Below, piece by piece: positions 1 to 6,470 of a stretch of DNA of 13,783 nucleotides. How positions within the stretch are numbered: the stretch's first letter is position 1; the number at the start of each line of letters is the position of its first letter. Source of the DNA: an uncultured Clostridia bacterium (GTDB lineage Bacteria > Bacillota > Clostridia > TANB77 > CAG-508); the NCBI GenBank assembly GCA_947626705.1, contig CANQTJ010000030.1, positions 1-13,783 of the forward strand. The letters run 5' to 3'. The notes beneath the pieces were generated by a model that was not told the DNA's origin, ran no database searches, and saw nothing but the letters and a program-made list of their open reading frames with translations. The position numbers and the translations under genes are program-made.

Positions 1-65
1 GTCCTGGCTATATTTCCAGTATTTTGAGGTATTTCTGGTTCTACTAATACTACATTTAATTTCAT
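1..65 (-). CDS. trmL: tRNA (cytidine(34)-2'-O)-methyltransferase, N-terminal fragment
   Basis: The first 21 codons of a gene that runs off the left edge. They read MKLNVVLVEPEIPQNTGNIAR, typical of the start of TrmL/CspR/YibK enzymes of the SPOUT superfamily, where the xEPEIPxNTGNIAR segment opens the cofactor-binding knot domain. In the known family the enzyme 2'-O-methylates the wobble base of tRNA-Leu using S-adenosylmethionine, in the cytoplasm. The ATG at 63-65 is preceded by an AAGGAAGG ribosome site at 73-80 with a 7-base spacer, which fixes the start. A near-consensus promoter lies upstream at 195-223. Only the N-terminus is visible, so catalytic residues cannot be checked. Assignment rests on this short but characteristic motif. 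Confidence 0.8.
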   Translation of the reverse strand, partial: MKLNVVLVEPEIPQNTGNIAR

Positions 66-194
66 TTTTTATCCTTCCTTTTTGTTTTATTAGTCAACCT
101 AAAATATAATATTGATAAATGTTAAGCTATTTGTATAATTTTTTTAATATTTGGACTTATTCTATATATTTATTTTAAATTGGCTATCAAAATT

Positions 195-223
195 ATTTTA
201 TATATATTTTTTCCAATTGTCAA
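195..223 (-). promoter_or_regulatory. Sigma-A promoter for trmL
   Basis: On the minus strand the perfect -35 box TTGACA (218-223) is followed by a 17-base spacer and a -10 box TAAAAT (195-200). It points toward trmL and leaves a leader of about 120 bases. The 255-base gap between the adhesin gene and trmL shows no other convincing element. A weak A/T-only inverted repeat at 291-308 follows the adhesin stop and is at best a poor terminator. Confidence 0.65.
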
Positions 224-320
224 ATATATTGAATGTCTATCTTTATCTATACTATATTTAAAACAATAGCCTAAATATTTAATCTCTACTATTAAAAAAT
301 CTTTTAATATCCTCATTTAA

Positions 321-1640
321 TTACATTCCAGTAACTGGTAATTTTTTAATAATTGTTTCTGATACTTGCTTACTTGGGATTTTTTCTTCTATTTCCATTT
401 GCTCAATTGTTTTAACAATTTCCGCTTCCTGCTTTTCATTATCTGGTATGTTCTTTAATAAATTATTTACAGTTATAGTAAGTTCTTGATTAAATTCAAC
501 TTCAAATTCTACTAATTGCTCACTTAATATATATCCATCTTTTGCTGATGTTTCCTGTAAATAATATTTTCCTGGAATAAAATTTTCTACTTGTATTTCT
601 CCTTCTGAATTTGTTTTTACATTAGAATATATTATCTGTTTGTTACTATCTAAAATATTAAACTCTACTCCTTCTAATTTTTGCTTAGTTTCTTGATCTT
701 GTTTTATTATTTTAACTTTTGTTTCATTTTTATAGTATTTCTCTAATGTATTGCCTTTAGCATCTTCATACATAGCACATGTTAATGCGTAATCTTGATA
801 TGCGTTATTTTGTGCTTTTCCATATAATACAGGCTTACTGTTGATTTTAGTTTTTACTGATATATTAAAATCAGATTCTCCTGTAAGATTTTTTATTGGT
901 ATCAATATTTTAAATTTTTCATTTTGTAAAAATTCTTGTTTAGTTTCGTTTTTTAAATTTGTAATTTTTATTCCTTCTGGAAGTTCTGTTTTATTTGCTT
1001 TTAATTCTACTTTATAATTTGAAATTGTTGCTCCTGCTTTTATAGAATATATTTTTGAAACATATTCTTTTTCAATGTCATCTACATTAAAATTGTCTTC
1101 TTCTCTAATAATATTTACATTATTTGAAATCTGAGTTTCTGTACAATTATTCGCATCATTTAAGATTTTATTCATTGCATTTAATGTTCTGACTCCTGCT
1201 TCTCCTATAGGAGAATATTCACTTAAATTATTTCCGTGTATATAACAATATATAGCTTGTTTTGTCGCAGTAAATGCTTCTTCTTTGTTAGCACATCCTA
1301 ATTCCTCTATTGTTTTGTATGGAAATCCATTTATAATTATCCTCCATAATTTAACATCTGATACAGTATTTTGTATATCAACTGAATATGATATTTCACT
1401 ATTTACACCTTGTTTTGTTTTATCAAGGCAATATGCAGGATATGTTACTCCATCTTTAACATATTGTGCATAATCAGCTTTAACTACAATTCCTTTGTAT
1501 TTTAACAAACTACCACAATCTCCTCCTGAAGTAATATTTGCAGAACTAATATCTATTGCTTTAACTGTACTAAATATTGTACATGTATTTAATATTAATA
1601 AACTAATTATAATTGGTATAAATTTCTTTAAACTTTTAAT
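321..1640 (-). CDS. Thioester-domain / SpaA-like surface adhesin with truncated LPVTG signal
   Basis: A secreted adhesin of 439 residues if started at the ATT codon 1638-1640. That start follows a strong AAGGAGGG site and yields a signal peptide: KSLKKF, a hydrophobic run of about 13 residues, then a VKA cleavage-like site near residue 28. The first conventional start, TTG at 1506-1508, would delete the export signal. After the signal come a thioester domain with Cys71 in PAYCLD and Gln128 in TKQAIY, the pair that forms the internal thioester in this family; a domain ending in KPVLYGKAQ and QDYAL, typical of such proteins; and a SpaA/Cna-B domain at about 308-394, with Lys313 and Glu363 (YLQETSA) as the likely isopeptide pair. 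Thioester domains capture host-surface amines covalently. The C-terminus is KKLPVTGM then stop, so the membrane helix and basic tail of a sortase signal are missing. It lies 64 bases downstream of the sortase gene. Domain calls are from motifs. Confidence 0.75.
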   Translation of the reverse strand: MKSLKKFIPIIISLLILNTCTIFSTVKAIDISSANITSGGDCGSLLKYKGIVVKADYAQYVKDGVTYPAYCLDKTKQGVNSEISYSVDIQNTVSDVKLWRIIINGFPYKTIEELGCANKEEAFTATKQAIYCYIHGNNLSEYSPIGEAGVRTLNAMNKILNDANNCTETQISNNVNIIREEDNFNVDDIEKEYVSKIYSIKAGATISNYKVELKANKTELPEGIKITNLKNETKQEFLQNEKFKILIPIKNLTGESDFNISVKTKINSKPVLYGKAQNNAYQDYALTCAMYEDAKGNTLEKYYKNETKVKIIKQDQETKQKLEGVEFNILDSNKQIIYSNVKTNSEGEIQVENFIPGKYYLQETSAKDGYILSEQLVEFEVEFNQELTITVNNLLKNIPDNEKQEAEIVKTIEQMEIEEKIPSKQVSETIIKKLPVTGM

Positions 1641-1649
1641 TTTATATTT

Positions 1650-1657
1650 CCCTCCTT
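1650..1657 (-). promoter_or_regulatory. Ribosome binding site deciding a non-standard start
   Basis: The minus strand reads AAGGAGGG here, the strongest ribosome site in the region. No ATG, GTG or TTG follows at a usable distance. The in-frame codon nine bases downstream is ATT (1638-1640), which opens directly into a signal peptide. Alternatively, one G is missing from TAT(G)AAAATTAAA just upstream; restoring it would give ATG AAA ATT in the same frame. Confidence 0.6.
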
Positions 1658-1704
1658 AAATTATATATTTTATATAAATATAGTTATTTTTCTAAATTTT
1701 ATAT

Positions 1705-2349
1705 TTATTTTTGTATACAAGCTTTTTCTACAGCTTGTATACATCTTCTATATTCTGGTTCATTTTCTACACACGTAATTAGTGTTATTTTGTTTTCTTC
1801 TGTATTTTGTAAATAACTCCAATCTGTGTCTTTTATTATTATATTATTAACAACTGTATATTTTTTTTCAATATCATTAAACTTATAAATTATTTCATCT
1901 CCATATCTTAATAATTTTATATTAGCAAAATAATTTACTTTATACCCTCTATTATGTGCAGCTAAGCCTATGTTTCCACTATTTGAGGACGTTTCTTCAA
2001 AATGTCCTACATATTCATTCATTACTTCCTTGCTTGTGCCTTCATAGATAGGCGCTTCTAATGATATTTTTGGAATTATTATTTTCCAATTATAGTCTTT
2101 TAATTTATTTTCTTTTGTATTATTTAGGGGTATTTTACTTTGATTTTTTGAAATTTCTTTTGTTTCTTGATTAATATTGTTAGAATTTAACTCTACTATC
2201 ACTGAATCTTTTTTTAATAGACTTGAAATATAGAGTGGATTAAAATTTATTTTTTTTAATATAAAATTTGAATTTATTAGAAAAAAGTATATCAGTATGG
2301 TTATTATAATACTTACAATATTAACATATCTTTTAGTATAGCTAATCAT
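1705..2349 (-). CDS. Sortase, class D-like
   Basis: A 214-residue membrane-anchored cysteine transpeptidase that joins proteins bearing LPXTG-like signals to the cell wall. A hydrophobic helix spans about residues 9-29, followed by a low-complexity Asn/Lys linker and the catalytic beta-barrel from about 87 (IIPKISLEAPIYEGT). The catalytic His132 sits in AAHNRG, Cys193 in TLITC, and the arginine is Arg201 or Arg202 in EYRRC; all three are present. The IPKI, GT, GHF, AAH and ITLITC pattern and the short length suggest class D rather than A or B, though subclass is uncertain. The gene opens a transcription unit with its own promoter (2456-2484) and is followed by a thioester adhesin ending in LPVTG, its probable substrate. 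The ATG at 2347-2349 has only a GAAGG at 2366-2370, far upstream and partly inside a hairpin. Confidence 0.88.
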   Translation of the reverse strand: MISYTKRYVNIVSIIITILIYFFLINSNFILKKINFNPLYISSLLKKDSVIVELNSNNINQETKEISKNQSKIPLNNTKENKLKDYNWKIIIPKISLEAPIYEGTSKEVMNEYVGHFEETSSNSGNIGLAAHNRGYKVNYFANIKLLRYGDEIIYKFNDIEKKYTVVNNIIIKDTDWSYLQNTEENKITLITCVENEPEYRRCIQAVEKACIQK

Positions 2350-2449
2350 TCATACGGTTCACCAACCTTCTTATTGAATTTTTCTTTGATTAATTTTTTC
2401 GAAAAAACTTTTTTTGATATAAACACTTTCGTGTATTTGATTAAAATCT
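2350..2449 (-). promoter_or_regulatory. Structured 5' leader of the sortase operon
   Basis: About 100 bases lie between the inferred transcription start and the sortase ATG. In the transcript they can form three hairpins: ACAC-GAAA-GTGT with a GNRA tetraloop (2423-2434), a 14-base A/U palindrome centred on CG (2394-2407), and GGUU-GGUG-AACC (2356-2367). The last one traps two bases of the only Shine-Dalgarno-like run (GAAGG, 2366-2370). A three-codon frame (ATG AAT GAT TAG, starting at 2353) overlaps the sortase start codon. I do not recognise a known riboswitch class. Hairpins are seen by eye; regulatory function is inferred. Confidence 0.35.
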
Positions 2450-2455
2450 GTATCT

Positions 2456-2484
2456 ATAATACTACATTTTTTTTAATTTGTAAA
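2456..2484 (-). promoter_or_regulatory. Promoter of the sortase-adhesin operon
   Basis: The minus strand has -35 TTTACA (2479-2484), a 17-base spacer and -10 TATTAT (2456-2461), a good sigma-A match. It separates the sortase operon from the glycine-rich gene, whose terminator lies just upstream at 2553-2598. A copy of the shared AATTGTAAC box (2525-2537) sits about 80 bases upstream of the expected transcription start, a position suited to an activator. Confidence 0.6.
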
Positions 2485-2523
2485 GCACTTTTCATCGCAA
2501 AATTCGACAAAATTCTCTTTATG

Positions 2524-2547
2524 AGTTACAATTCACAGTTAGTAACT
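2524..2547. promoter_or_regulatory. Candidate regulator box upstream of the sortase operon (box A)
   Basis: The minus strand reads TGTGAATTGTAAC (2525-2537), one of five intergenic copies of an AA(T/C)TGTAAC motif in this window. The same stretch is also an inverted repeat, AGTTAC (2524-2529) against GTAACT (2542-2547) with 12 bases between. I infer a protein-binding site, perhaps for the OmpR-family regulator encoded at 6471-7145. Confidence 0.4.
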
Positions 2548-2552
2548 TAATT

Positions 2553-2598
2553 AAATAAACAAGACAGTGTCTACAATTGTAGAAAGCCTGTCTTATTT
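2553..2598 (-). terminator. Terminator after the glycine-rich gene
   Basis: A long hairpin. The outer arms AAGACAG (2561-2567) and CTGTCTT (2588-2594), extended by AAATAA/TTATTT, enclose the perfect 14-base palindrome TCTACAATTGTAGA (2570-2583). It starts 12 bases after the stop of the glycine-rich reading frame, and a T-rich run follows on the minus strand. It isolates the glycine-rich gene from the sortase operon. Confidence 0.7.
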
Positions 2599-2609
2599 AC
2601 CTACATTTA

Positions 2610-2996
2610 TTAATTATTACTTATATATGTTCCAGTACCTACACAACCGATTGAAACTGTACCATTTCCTCCTGCTCCTCCTGTATTACCACCTTCTCCA
2701 GTTATTGCAGCACCACCATTTGCCGTTATAGTTCCAGTTCCAGTACTTTCATAATTTTCTTTATAGAATATATTTACACTTCCTCCTCCAGATGCTCCTC
2801 CTGGATCTATTCTTCCATATCCATTTGACCTGTTTCCTGTACTAGAAGACACTCCATTTGCTTCTATTTTTCCATTGTTAGTTAGACTTTTTGAATACAT
2901 TATTAGTAATCCACCTGTTCCGTTCCTTTGGTTATAATTTAACACACTCTCTTTGTAAGTTGCATAATTTCCACTTGGATTTCCTGTTCCTCCCAT
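2610..2996 (-). pseudogene. Glycine-rich surface protein, C-terminal part (frameshifted off the 3043-4431 gene)
   Basis: This open frame encodes 128 residues from ATG 2994-2996. The frame continues open upstream to base 3050 with the same Gly/Asn/Ser composition (GGNGAVSSYNGSGYGQISM), so this is the tail of the neighbouring gene, not a separate gene. No ribosome site precedes the ATG. Removing the single base 3051 joins the two frames into one protein of about 606 residues. The tail carries recurrent strand-like units (LTNNGKIEANG, STGTGTITANGG) that echo IINKGTISMTARG in the first half, as in beta-helical or fibre-like surface proteins. It has no LPXTG signal and no C-terminal membrane helix. 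The break may be an assembly error or a real mutation. Confidence 0.75.
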
Positions 2997-3042
2997 TGAT
3001 ATTTGTCCATATCCTGAACCATTATAAGAACTAACAGCACCA

Positions 3043-4431
3043 TTACCTCCGTGCGCCTCCTACTGAAGATCCAGCTCCTGAACTTGCAGGTCTAAGTTCA
3101 CTATCACCTGTTCCATCTGAATTTGCAGCGCCAGAGCCACTTCCACCAGAATATGGTGTACCTCTGCCTCCTGCTCCGACACTAATACCCCTCCACCAAT
3201 TTCTTCCTGAACCTGTTCCACCTCCACCTGTTCTTCTATATACACCATTATTACCATTATTACCATTCCTTACAACACTTGTCGCATTTGCTTGTGTACT
3301 AATACTATAAGACGCTCCTCCTTTTCCTCCAGTAGCATCAATACTTTCGCAACTTCCATCTGTGTTTTCCCATAAATATACATTTTGACCTTCTGCTTTA
3401 GCTCCCCTTGCAGTCATGCTAATTGTACCTTTATTAATTATATCTCCAGTTACATATAATAGCATTCCTTTTGGTCCTCCATATAAAGAATTATATGCTG
3501 TTACTGTTACATTTTCATCTATTGTTAAATTTCCATTTACTTTTACTACTACCATATTTTTAGCATAACTATTAGCTGTACCTATATCATTTGCATCTCC
3601 AAATGTTTGATTTGTATTCCATTCTTGGTCTTCATCGAATACATAAGTGTGCATTGAATATGTTTCATCTCCTATTGTAACTTCAATATGTCCATCATTT
3701 TTTAGTTCTCGTTTCTCTATTTCTTGTATTATTCCTCCATCTATATCAGTTTGTGGTTGCATATTAATTTTATAATTTTTATTAAAAAGAATTTTATTTA
3801 TCTCCTGTTTACTTACAAGCTTTATATCTACAGTTATTGTATTATCTTCATTAATTAAATTACTTTCATATAAATCTAAATAATCATCTTTTACTATTTC
3901 CATTCCTTCCTTATTATTACATAACTGCCATTGTCCCTTTTCTCCAATTTTATAATACATTGTAAAATCATCAAAATCCATATATCTATTTATTTGTAAA
4001 GTTGTTATTCCAGTTCCTTCTGTAGGATTTTTTACATTCAATATTTTATTTTTTATATATTCATTATCGACTTTTAAATTTTGATTTTGCACTTCTTTAT
4101 TGCTTTCTTTTACTTTAAAAACATAATTTTGATCCTTTTTCACTTCATAATCCAATGCCATTACTTTTTTTCCATTGCATTGAATTTTATGATTATCTGG
4201 CGTTTCTATATACTCCAAACCATCTTCACTTTGCACTTTTACCAAAACTTTTATTTTATCATCATTTTGATTGTCATACATCGTATAAGTAAATAACTCA
4301 GCAATCTTAGGTTCTTCTTCTGCTTTTATGTTTCTTTCAATATTTTCCATCAGATTATTTTTATTTATTATTACATATACTATAACTATTATTATAACAA
4401 ATACTACAAGTTTTATTTTTTTATTTTTCAT
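3043..4431 (-). CDS. Membrane-anchored or secreted glycine-rich protein, N-terminal part
   Basis: 462 residues before a frameshift; the intact protein would be about 606. It starts at ATG 4429-4431 after a strong AAAGGAGGAG site. Residues 6-22 form a hydrophobic signal or anchor helix flanked by lysines (MKNKKIK). The central part, about 45-290, is polar and unrecognised. From about 290 it shows NMVVVKVNGNLTI, GMLLYVTGD and GTISMTARGAKAEGQNVYLW, a pattern I associate with glycine-rich fibre-like proteins of clostridia and phage tails. From about 368 it becomes Gly/Ser-rich low complexity. The last residues, ARR then stop, come from the wrong frame after the extra base at 3051. It is transcribed from a promoter overlapped by three repressor operators, divergent from the XRE gene. 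Function is not known; a surface or adhesive role is inferred from composition and from the sortase neighbours. Confidence 0.7.
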   Translation of the reverse strand: MKNKKIKLVVFVIIIVIVYVIINKNNLMENIERNIKAEEEPKIAELFTYTMYDNQNDDKIKVLVKVQSEDGLEYIETPDNHKIQCNGKKVMALDYEVKKDQNYVFKVKESNKEVQNQNLKVDNEYIKNKILNVKNPTEGTGITTLQINRYMDFDDFTMYYKIGEKGQWQLCNNKEGMEIVKDDYLDLYESNLINEDNTITVDIKLVSKQEINKILFNKNYKINMQPQTDIDGGIIQEIEKRELKNDGHIEVTIGDETYSMHTYVFDEDQEWNTNQTFGDANDIGTANSYAKNMVVVKVNGNLTIDENVTVTAYNSLYGGPKGMLLYVTGDIINKGTISMTARGAKAEGQNVYLWENTDGSCESIDATGGKGGASYSISTQANATSVVRNGNNGNNGVYRRTGGGGTGSGRNWWRGISVGAGGRGTPYSGGSGSGAANSDGTGDSELRPASSGAGSSVGGARR

Positions 4432-4455
4432 TACATTCTCCTCCTTTGTATTTTT

Positions 4456-4521
4456 AAAACATTTTGTTATAAATATATTTTAAAACATATTGTTTTAAAA
4501 GTCAATATAACATTTTGTTTT
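4456..4521. promoter_or_regulatory. Three tandem palindromic operators between divergent genes
   Basis: Three copies of a palindrome with half-sites AAAACA and TGTTTT around a 3-base centre. Copy 1 spans 4456-4470 (one mismatch), copy 2 spans 4482-4496, and copy 3 spans 4507-4521 (one mismatch). Copy 2 extends to a perfect inverted repeat of 10-base arms at 4478-4500. Centres are 26 and 25 bases apart. Copy 2 fills the spacer of the minus-strand promoter, copy 3 abuts its -35 and lies just upstream of the plus-strand -10, and copy 1 lies near the minus-strand transcription start. This layout is typical of an autoregulating XRE repressor, here the gene at 4554-4772. Confidence 0.75.
4477..4505 (-). 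promoter_or_regulatory. Promoter of the glycine-rich gene
   Basis: Minus strand -35 TTGACT (4500-4505), 17-base spacer, -10 TAAAAT (4477-4482). The spacer is almost entirely occupied by the central operator palindrome, so repressor binding would exclude RNA polymerase. Confidence 0.7.
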
Positions 4522-4531
4522 AACCTATAAT
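4503..4531 (+). promoter_or_regulatory. Promoter of the XRE repressor gene
   Basis: A consensus -10 TATAAT at 4526-4531 lies 22 bases before the ATG. The -35 region 17 bases upstream (CAATAT, 4503-4508) is a poor match. Operator copy 3 sits between the two, which would give negative autoregulation. Confidence 0.55.
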
Positions 4532-4553
4532 ATTTGTTAAAGGTGATTTATAT

Positions 4554-4772
4554 ATGAAAACGAGAATAAAAGAATTAAGAGAGGATAGAGATTTAACACA
4601 AAAAGAATTAAGTTCTTATTTAAATATTTCTCAAGTTGCGTATTCGTATTATGAGATAAATAAAAGAGGAGTGCCCTTAGAAATTTTGGTTAAATTGGCA
4701 GATTTTTATGATACAAGTATTGATTATATTTTGTATAGAACTAATGAGAAAGAACCATATAAAAAAACATAA
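4554..4772 (+). CDS. XRE-family helix-turn-helix transcriptional regulator
   Basis: A 72-residue protein that is almost entirely a Cro/CI-type helix-turn-helix domain: IKELREDRDLTQKELSSYL, then NISQVAYSYYEINKRGVP with the recognition helix, then LVKLADFYDTSIDYIL. It has no peptidase or sensor domain, so it is a short stand-alone DNA-binding protein that probably acts as a dimer. The ATG follows an AAAGGTGA ribosome site (about 4539-4546). It is divergent from the glycine-rich surface gene and separated from it by three palindromic operators, so it is the likely repressor of both itself and that gene. It is the only real plus-strand gene in the window. The inducing signal is not visible. Confidence 0.88.
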   Translation: MKTRIKELREDRDLTQKELSSYLNISQVAYSYYEINKRGVPLEILVKLADFYDTSIDYILYRTNEKEPYKKT

Positions 4773-4812
4773 AAGCACATATTAATATTGCTTTTATGTT
4801 TTTATTTTTTTA
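4767..4812. terminator. Bidirectional terminator between convergent genes
   Basis: The arms ACATAAAAGC (4767-4776) and GCTTTTATGT (4790-4799) form a perfect 10-base stem. On the plus strand a long T run follows (4799 onward), ending the XRE transcript. On the minus strand the complement of the A run at 4761-4767 supplies the U tract for the kinase transcript. The hairpin overlaps the XRE stop codon. Confidence 0.8.
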
Positions 4813-6351
4813 TTTTTCTAAATTTAATTCAAAATAAAACTCTACTCCATTATCTAAATTTTGCACACCATATTTATTTTGATAATTATTCATAATAGCT
4901 TTTACAAAAGCTAGTCCAATACCCGTTCCACCGTCTTCCCTATTTCTTGATTCATCAGCTTTGTAAAATCTATTCCATATTCTGTTTATATCCTCTTCTT
5001 TTATTTTATCTCCTGTATTGAATACTTTTATACAGACTTTATTTTTTTCTTTATCAATTTCATTTGAAATCTTAATAATCTTCTTTCCATCTTTTTCCTT
5101 TACATTTTTGATAGCATTTGTTAAATAATTTGTCATTACTTGTTCTATATAAAAATCATCTGCTAATACTTGTATATTCTCGTTTTCTTCAAATTCGATT
5201 TTTACATTCTTTTCTTCTAGCATAACTCTAGATTTTCTTATTACTTCTTTTTCAAGTTCTACTATATTAAATATATGGTTTTTAAATTCTCTTTTTCCAT
5301 ATTCTAGTTTCATTAATTCTAGTAATTGTTTTACAAGTTTGTCCATTTTATTTGTTTCATCAAGTATTACTTCTGCATAAAATTTTCTATTTTCTTCATC
5401 TGTATTAACATTTTCAATTAGTCCTTCGCTATATCCTTGTATTAAAGCAATTGGTGTTTTTAATTCATGAGATACATCTGATATAAAACTTTTTCGCATT
5501 TCTTCTAATTTTGATTTTTCTTCTATGTCTTTTTCTAATTCTATATTAGAATTTCTTAATTGTTTTATAGTTTTTTCTAATTTATCTGACATTATATTTA
5601 TACTTTTTCCTAAGTCATTTATTTCATCTTTAGCGTTTGTTTCTTGATATTTATAACTAAAATCTAAATTTGACATCTTTTTTGCTATGTTATTAAGTTG
5701 CAGTATCGGCTCTGTAAACTTTTTTGATACTATTGATACCAGAAATGATGCTATAAGTATAGTAATTCCTGCCATTAGTAATAAGAAATTATTTGATATT
5801 TTAACACTATCTTGAATTGAAGTTAAAGGGATACGTATGTATAAAAAATATCCATTATCTAAAATTCCAGATAACATTATATATGATAATCCATTTTTTA
5901 AATCTGTCTGTTTTTTTATTGTGAATTTTTCATTATTTTCTAATTCTTTTGCAGATGACATATTAAATCTATCTATTATATTATTTATACTTCCTATTAC
6001 TGATGAAAAGTTTTTATTTGTTGTATATACATTTATTCCATTATTATCTTTTACTAAAATATCAAAGTTATTCTTTATAGACAATTTTTCTAGTTCTGTT
6101 TCTATATCACTTTCTTGACTTGGATCTTTGTAATAATTATTAATTGTTTCATATACTGTTTTTAACGTTTTTTCTTTATTATATAAATAAAAGTTTTCTA
6201 ATGCAAAATTGTTAACGATTATTAAAAATACTATTATTAGTAGTATTGTTGCACTCAAAGTTAAAAATAGTTTTACTTTTACTGATGATAATATATTTTT
6301 TATATTTTCTTTTATATCTTTCATATATTTATTAAATTTGATGCTATACAT
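4810..6351 (-). CDS. Membrane sensor histidine kinase (HAMP, HisKA, HATPase)
   Basis: A 513-residue kinase that senses an external or membrane signal, autophosphorylates on His and passes the phosphate to the regulator encoded just upstream. Membrane helices are at about 27-48 and 187-209, enclosing an extracellular sensor of about 135 residues. A HAMP linker (about 210-262, KKFTEPILQLNNIAKKM) leads to the HisKA domain with phospho-acceptor His295 in SDVSHELKTP. The ATPase domain shows the N box (NYLTNAIKN, Asn412), FNTGDKI, the F-box-like IWNRFYKADESR, and GGTGIGLA at 474-481. All catalytic motifs are intact. The start is uncertain: neither the ATG at 6349-6351 nor Met10 has a good ribosome site. 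The sensor has no recognisable ligand domain. Neighbouring mscS and sortase genes, which share a candidate box, suggest a cell-envelope signal; this is inference. Confidence 0.92.
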   Translation of the reverse strand: MYSIKFNKYMKDIKENIKNILSSVKVKLFLTLSATILLIIVFLIIVNNFALENFYLYNKEKTLKTVYETINNYYKDPSQESDIETELEKLSIKNNFDILVKDNNGINVYTTNKNFSSVIGSINNIIDRFNMSSAKELENNEKFTIKKQTDLKNGLSYIMLSGILDNGYFLYIRIPLTSIQDSVKISNNFLLLMAGITILIASFLVSIVSKKFTEPILQLNNIAKKMSNLDFSYKYQETNAKDEINDLGKSINIMSDKLEKTIKQLRNSNIELEKDIEEKSKLEEMRKSFISDVSHELKTPIALIQGYSEGLIENVNTDEENRKFYAEVILDETNKMDKLVKQLLELMKLEYGKREFKNHIFNIVELEKEVIRKSRVMLEEKNVKIEFEENENIQVLADDFYIEQVMTNYLTNAIKNVKEKDGKKIIKISNEIDKEKNKVCIKVFNTGDKIKEEDINRIWNRFYKADESRNREDGGTGIGLAFVKAIMNNYQNKYGVQNLDNGVEFYFELNLEK

Positions 6352-6358
6352 ATTACTT

Positions 6359-6371
6359 GTTACAATTTGAC
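6359..6371. promoter_or_regulatory. Candidate regulator box before the kinase gene (box B)
   Basis: The minus strand reads GTCAAATTGTAAC, sharing AATTGTAAC with the copies upstream of the sortase and mscS genes. It ends only 7 bases before the kinase ATG, an odd position for activation. Confidence 0.3.
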
Positions 6372-6392
6372 AATAGTATAATTTTTATATTA

Positions 6393-6418
6393 ATGTTGAT
6401 ATATTAATATATCAACAT
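6393..6418. repeat. Perfect 26-bp palindrome between regulator and kinase
   Basis: Arms ATGTTGATATATT and AATATATCAACAT join without a spacer, giving a perfect 26-base palindrome in the 119-base gap between the regulator and kinase genes. As RNA it would form a stem, but no U run follows, so it is more likely an attenuating or stabilising intercistronic hairpin, or a protein site, than a full terminator. Confidence 0.55.
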
Positions 6419-6470
6419 CTTAAGTAATTATAATTTTTGCTATAAATTGTAATTTTTATTTTTTATAGTA

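Noticed and set aside
2350..2449. A cyclic-di-GMP or other known riboswitch before the sortase
   Set aside because: The leader has CACGAAAGTG but lacks the second helix and conserved receptor bases of the GEMM class; no other known class was recognised.
3060..3266. 68-residue minus-strand open frame rich in Val, Glu and Gln
   Set aside because: It is an alternate-frame reading of the glycine-rich coding region, with repeat composition that comes from GGA/GGT codons; it has no ribosome site.
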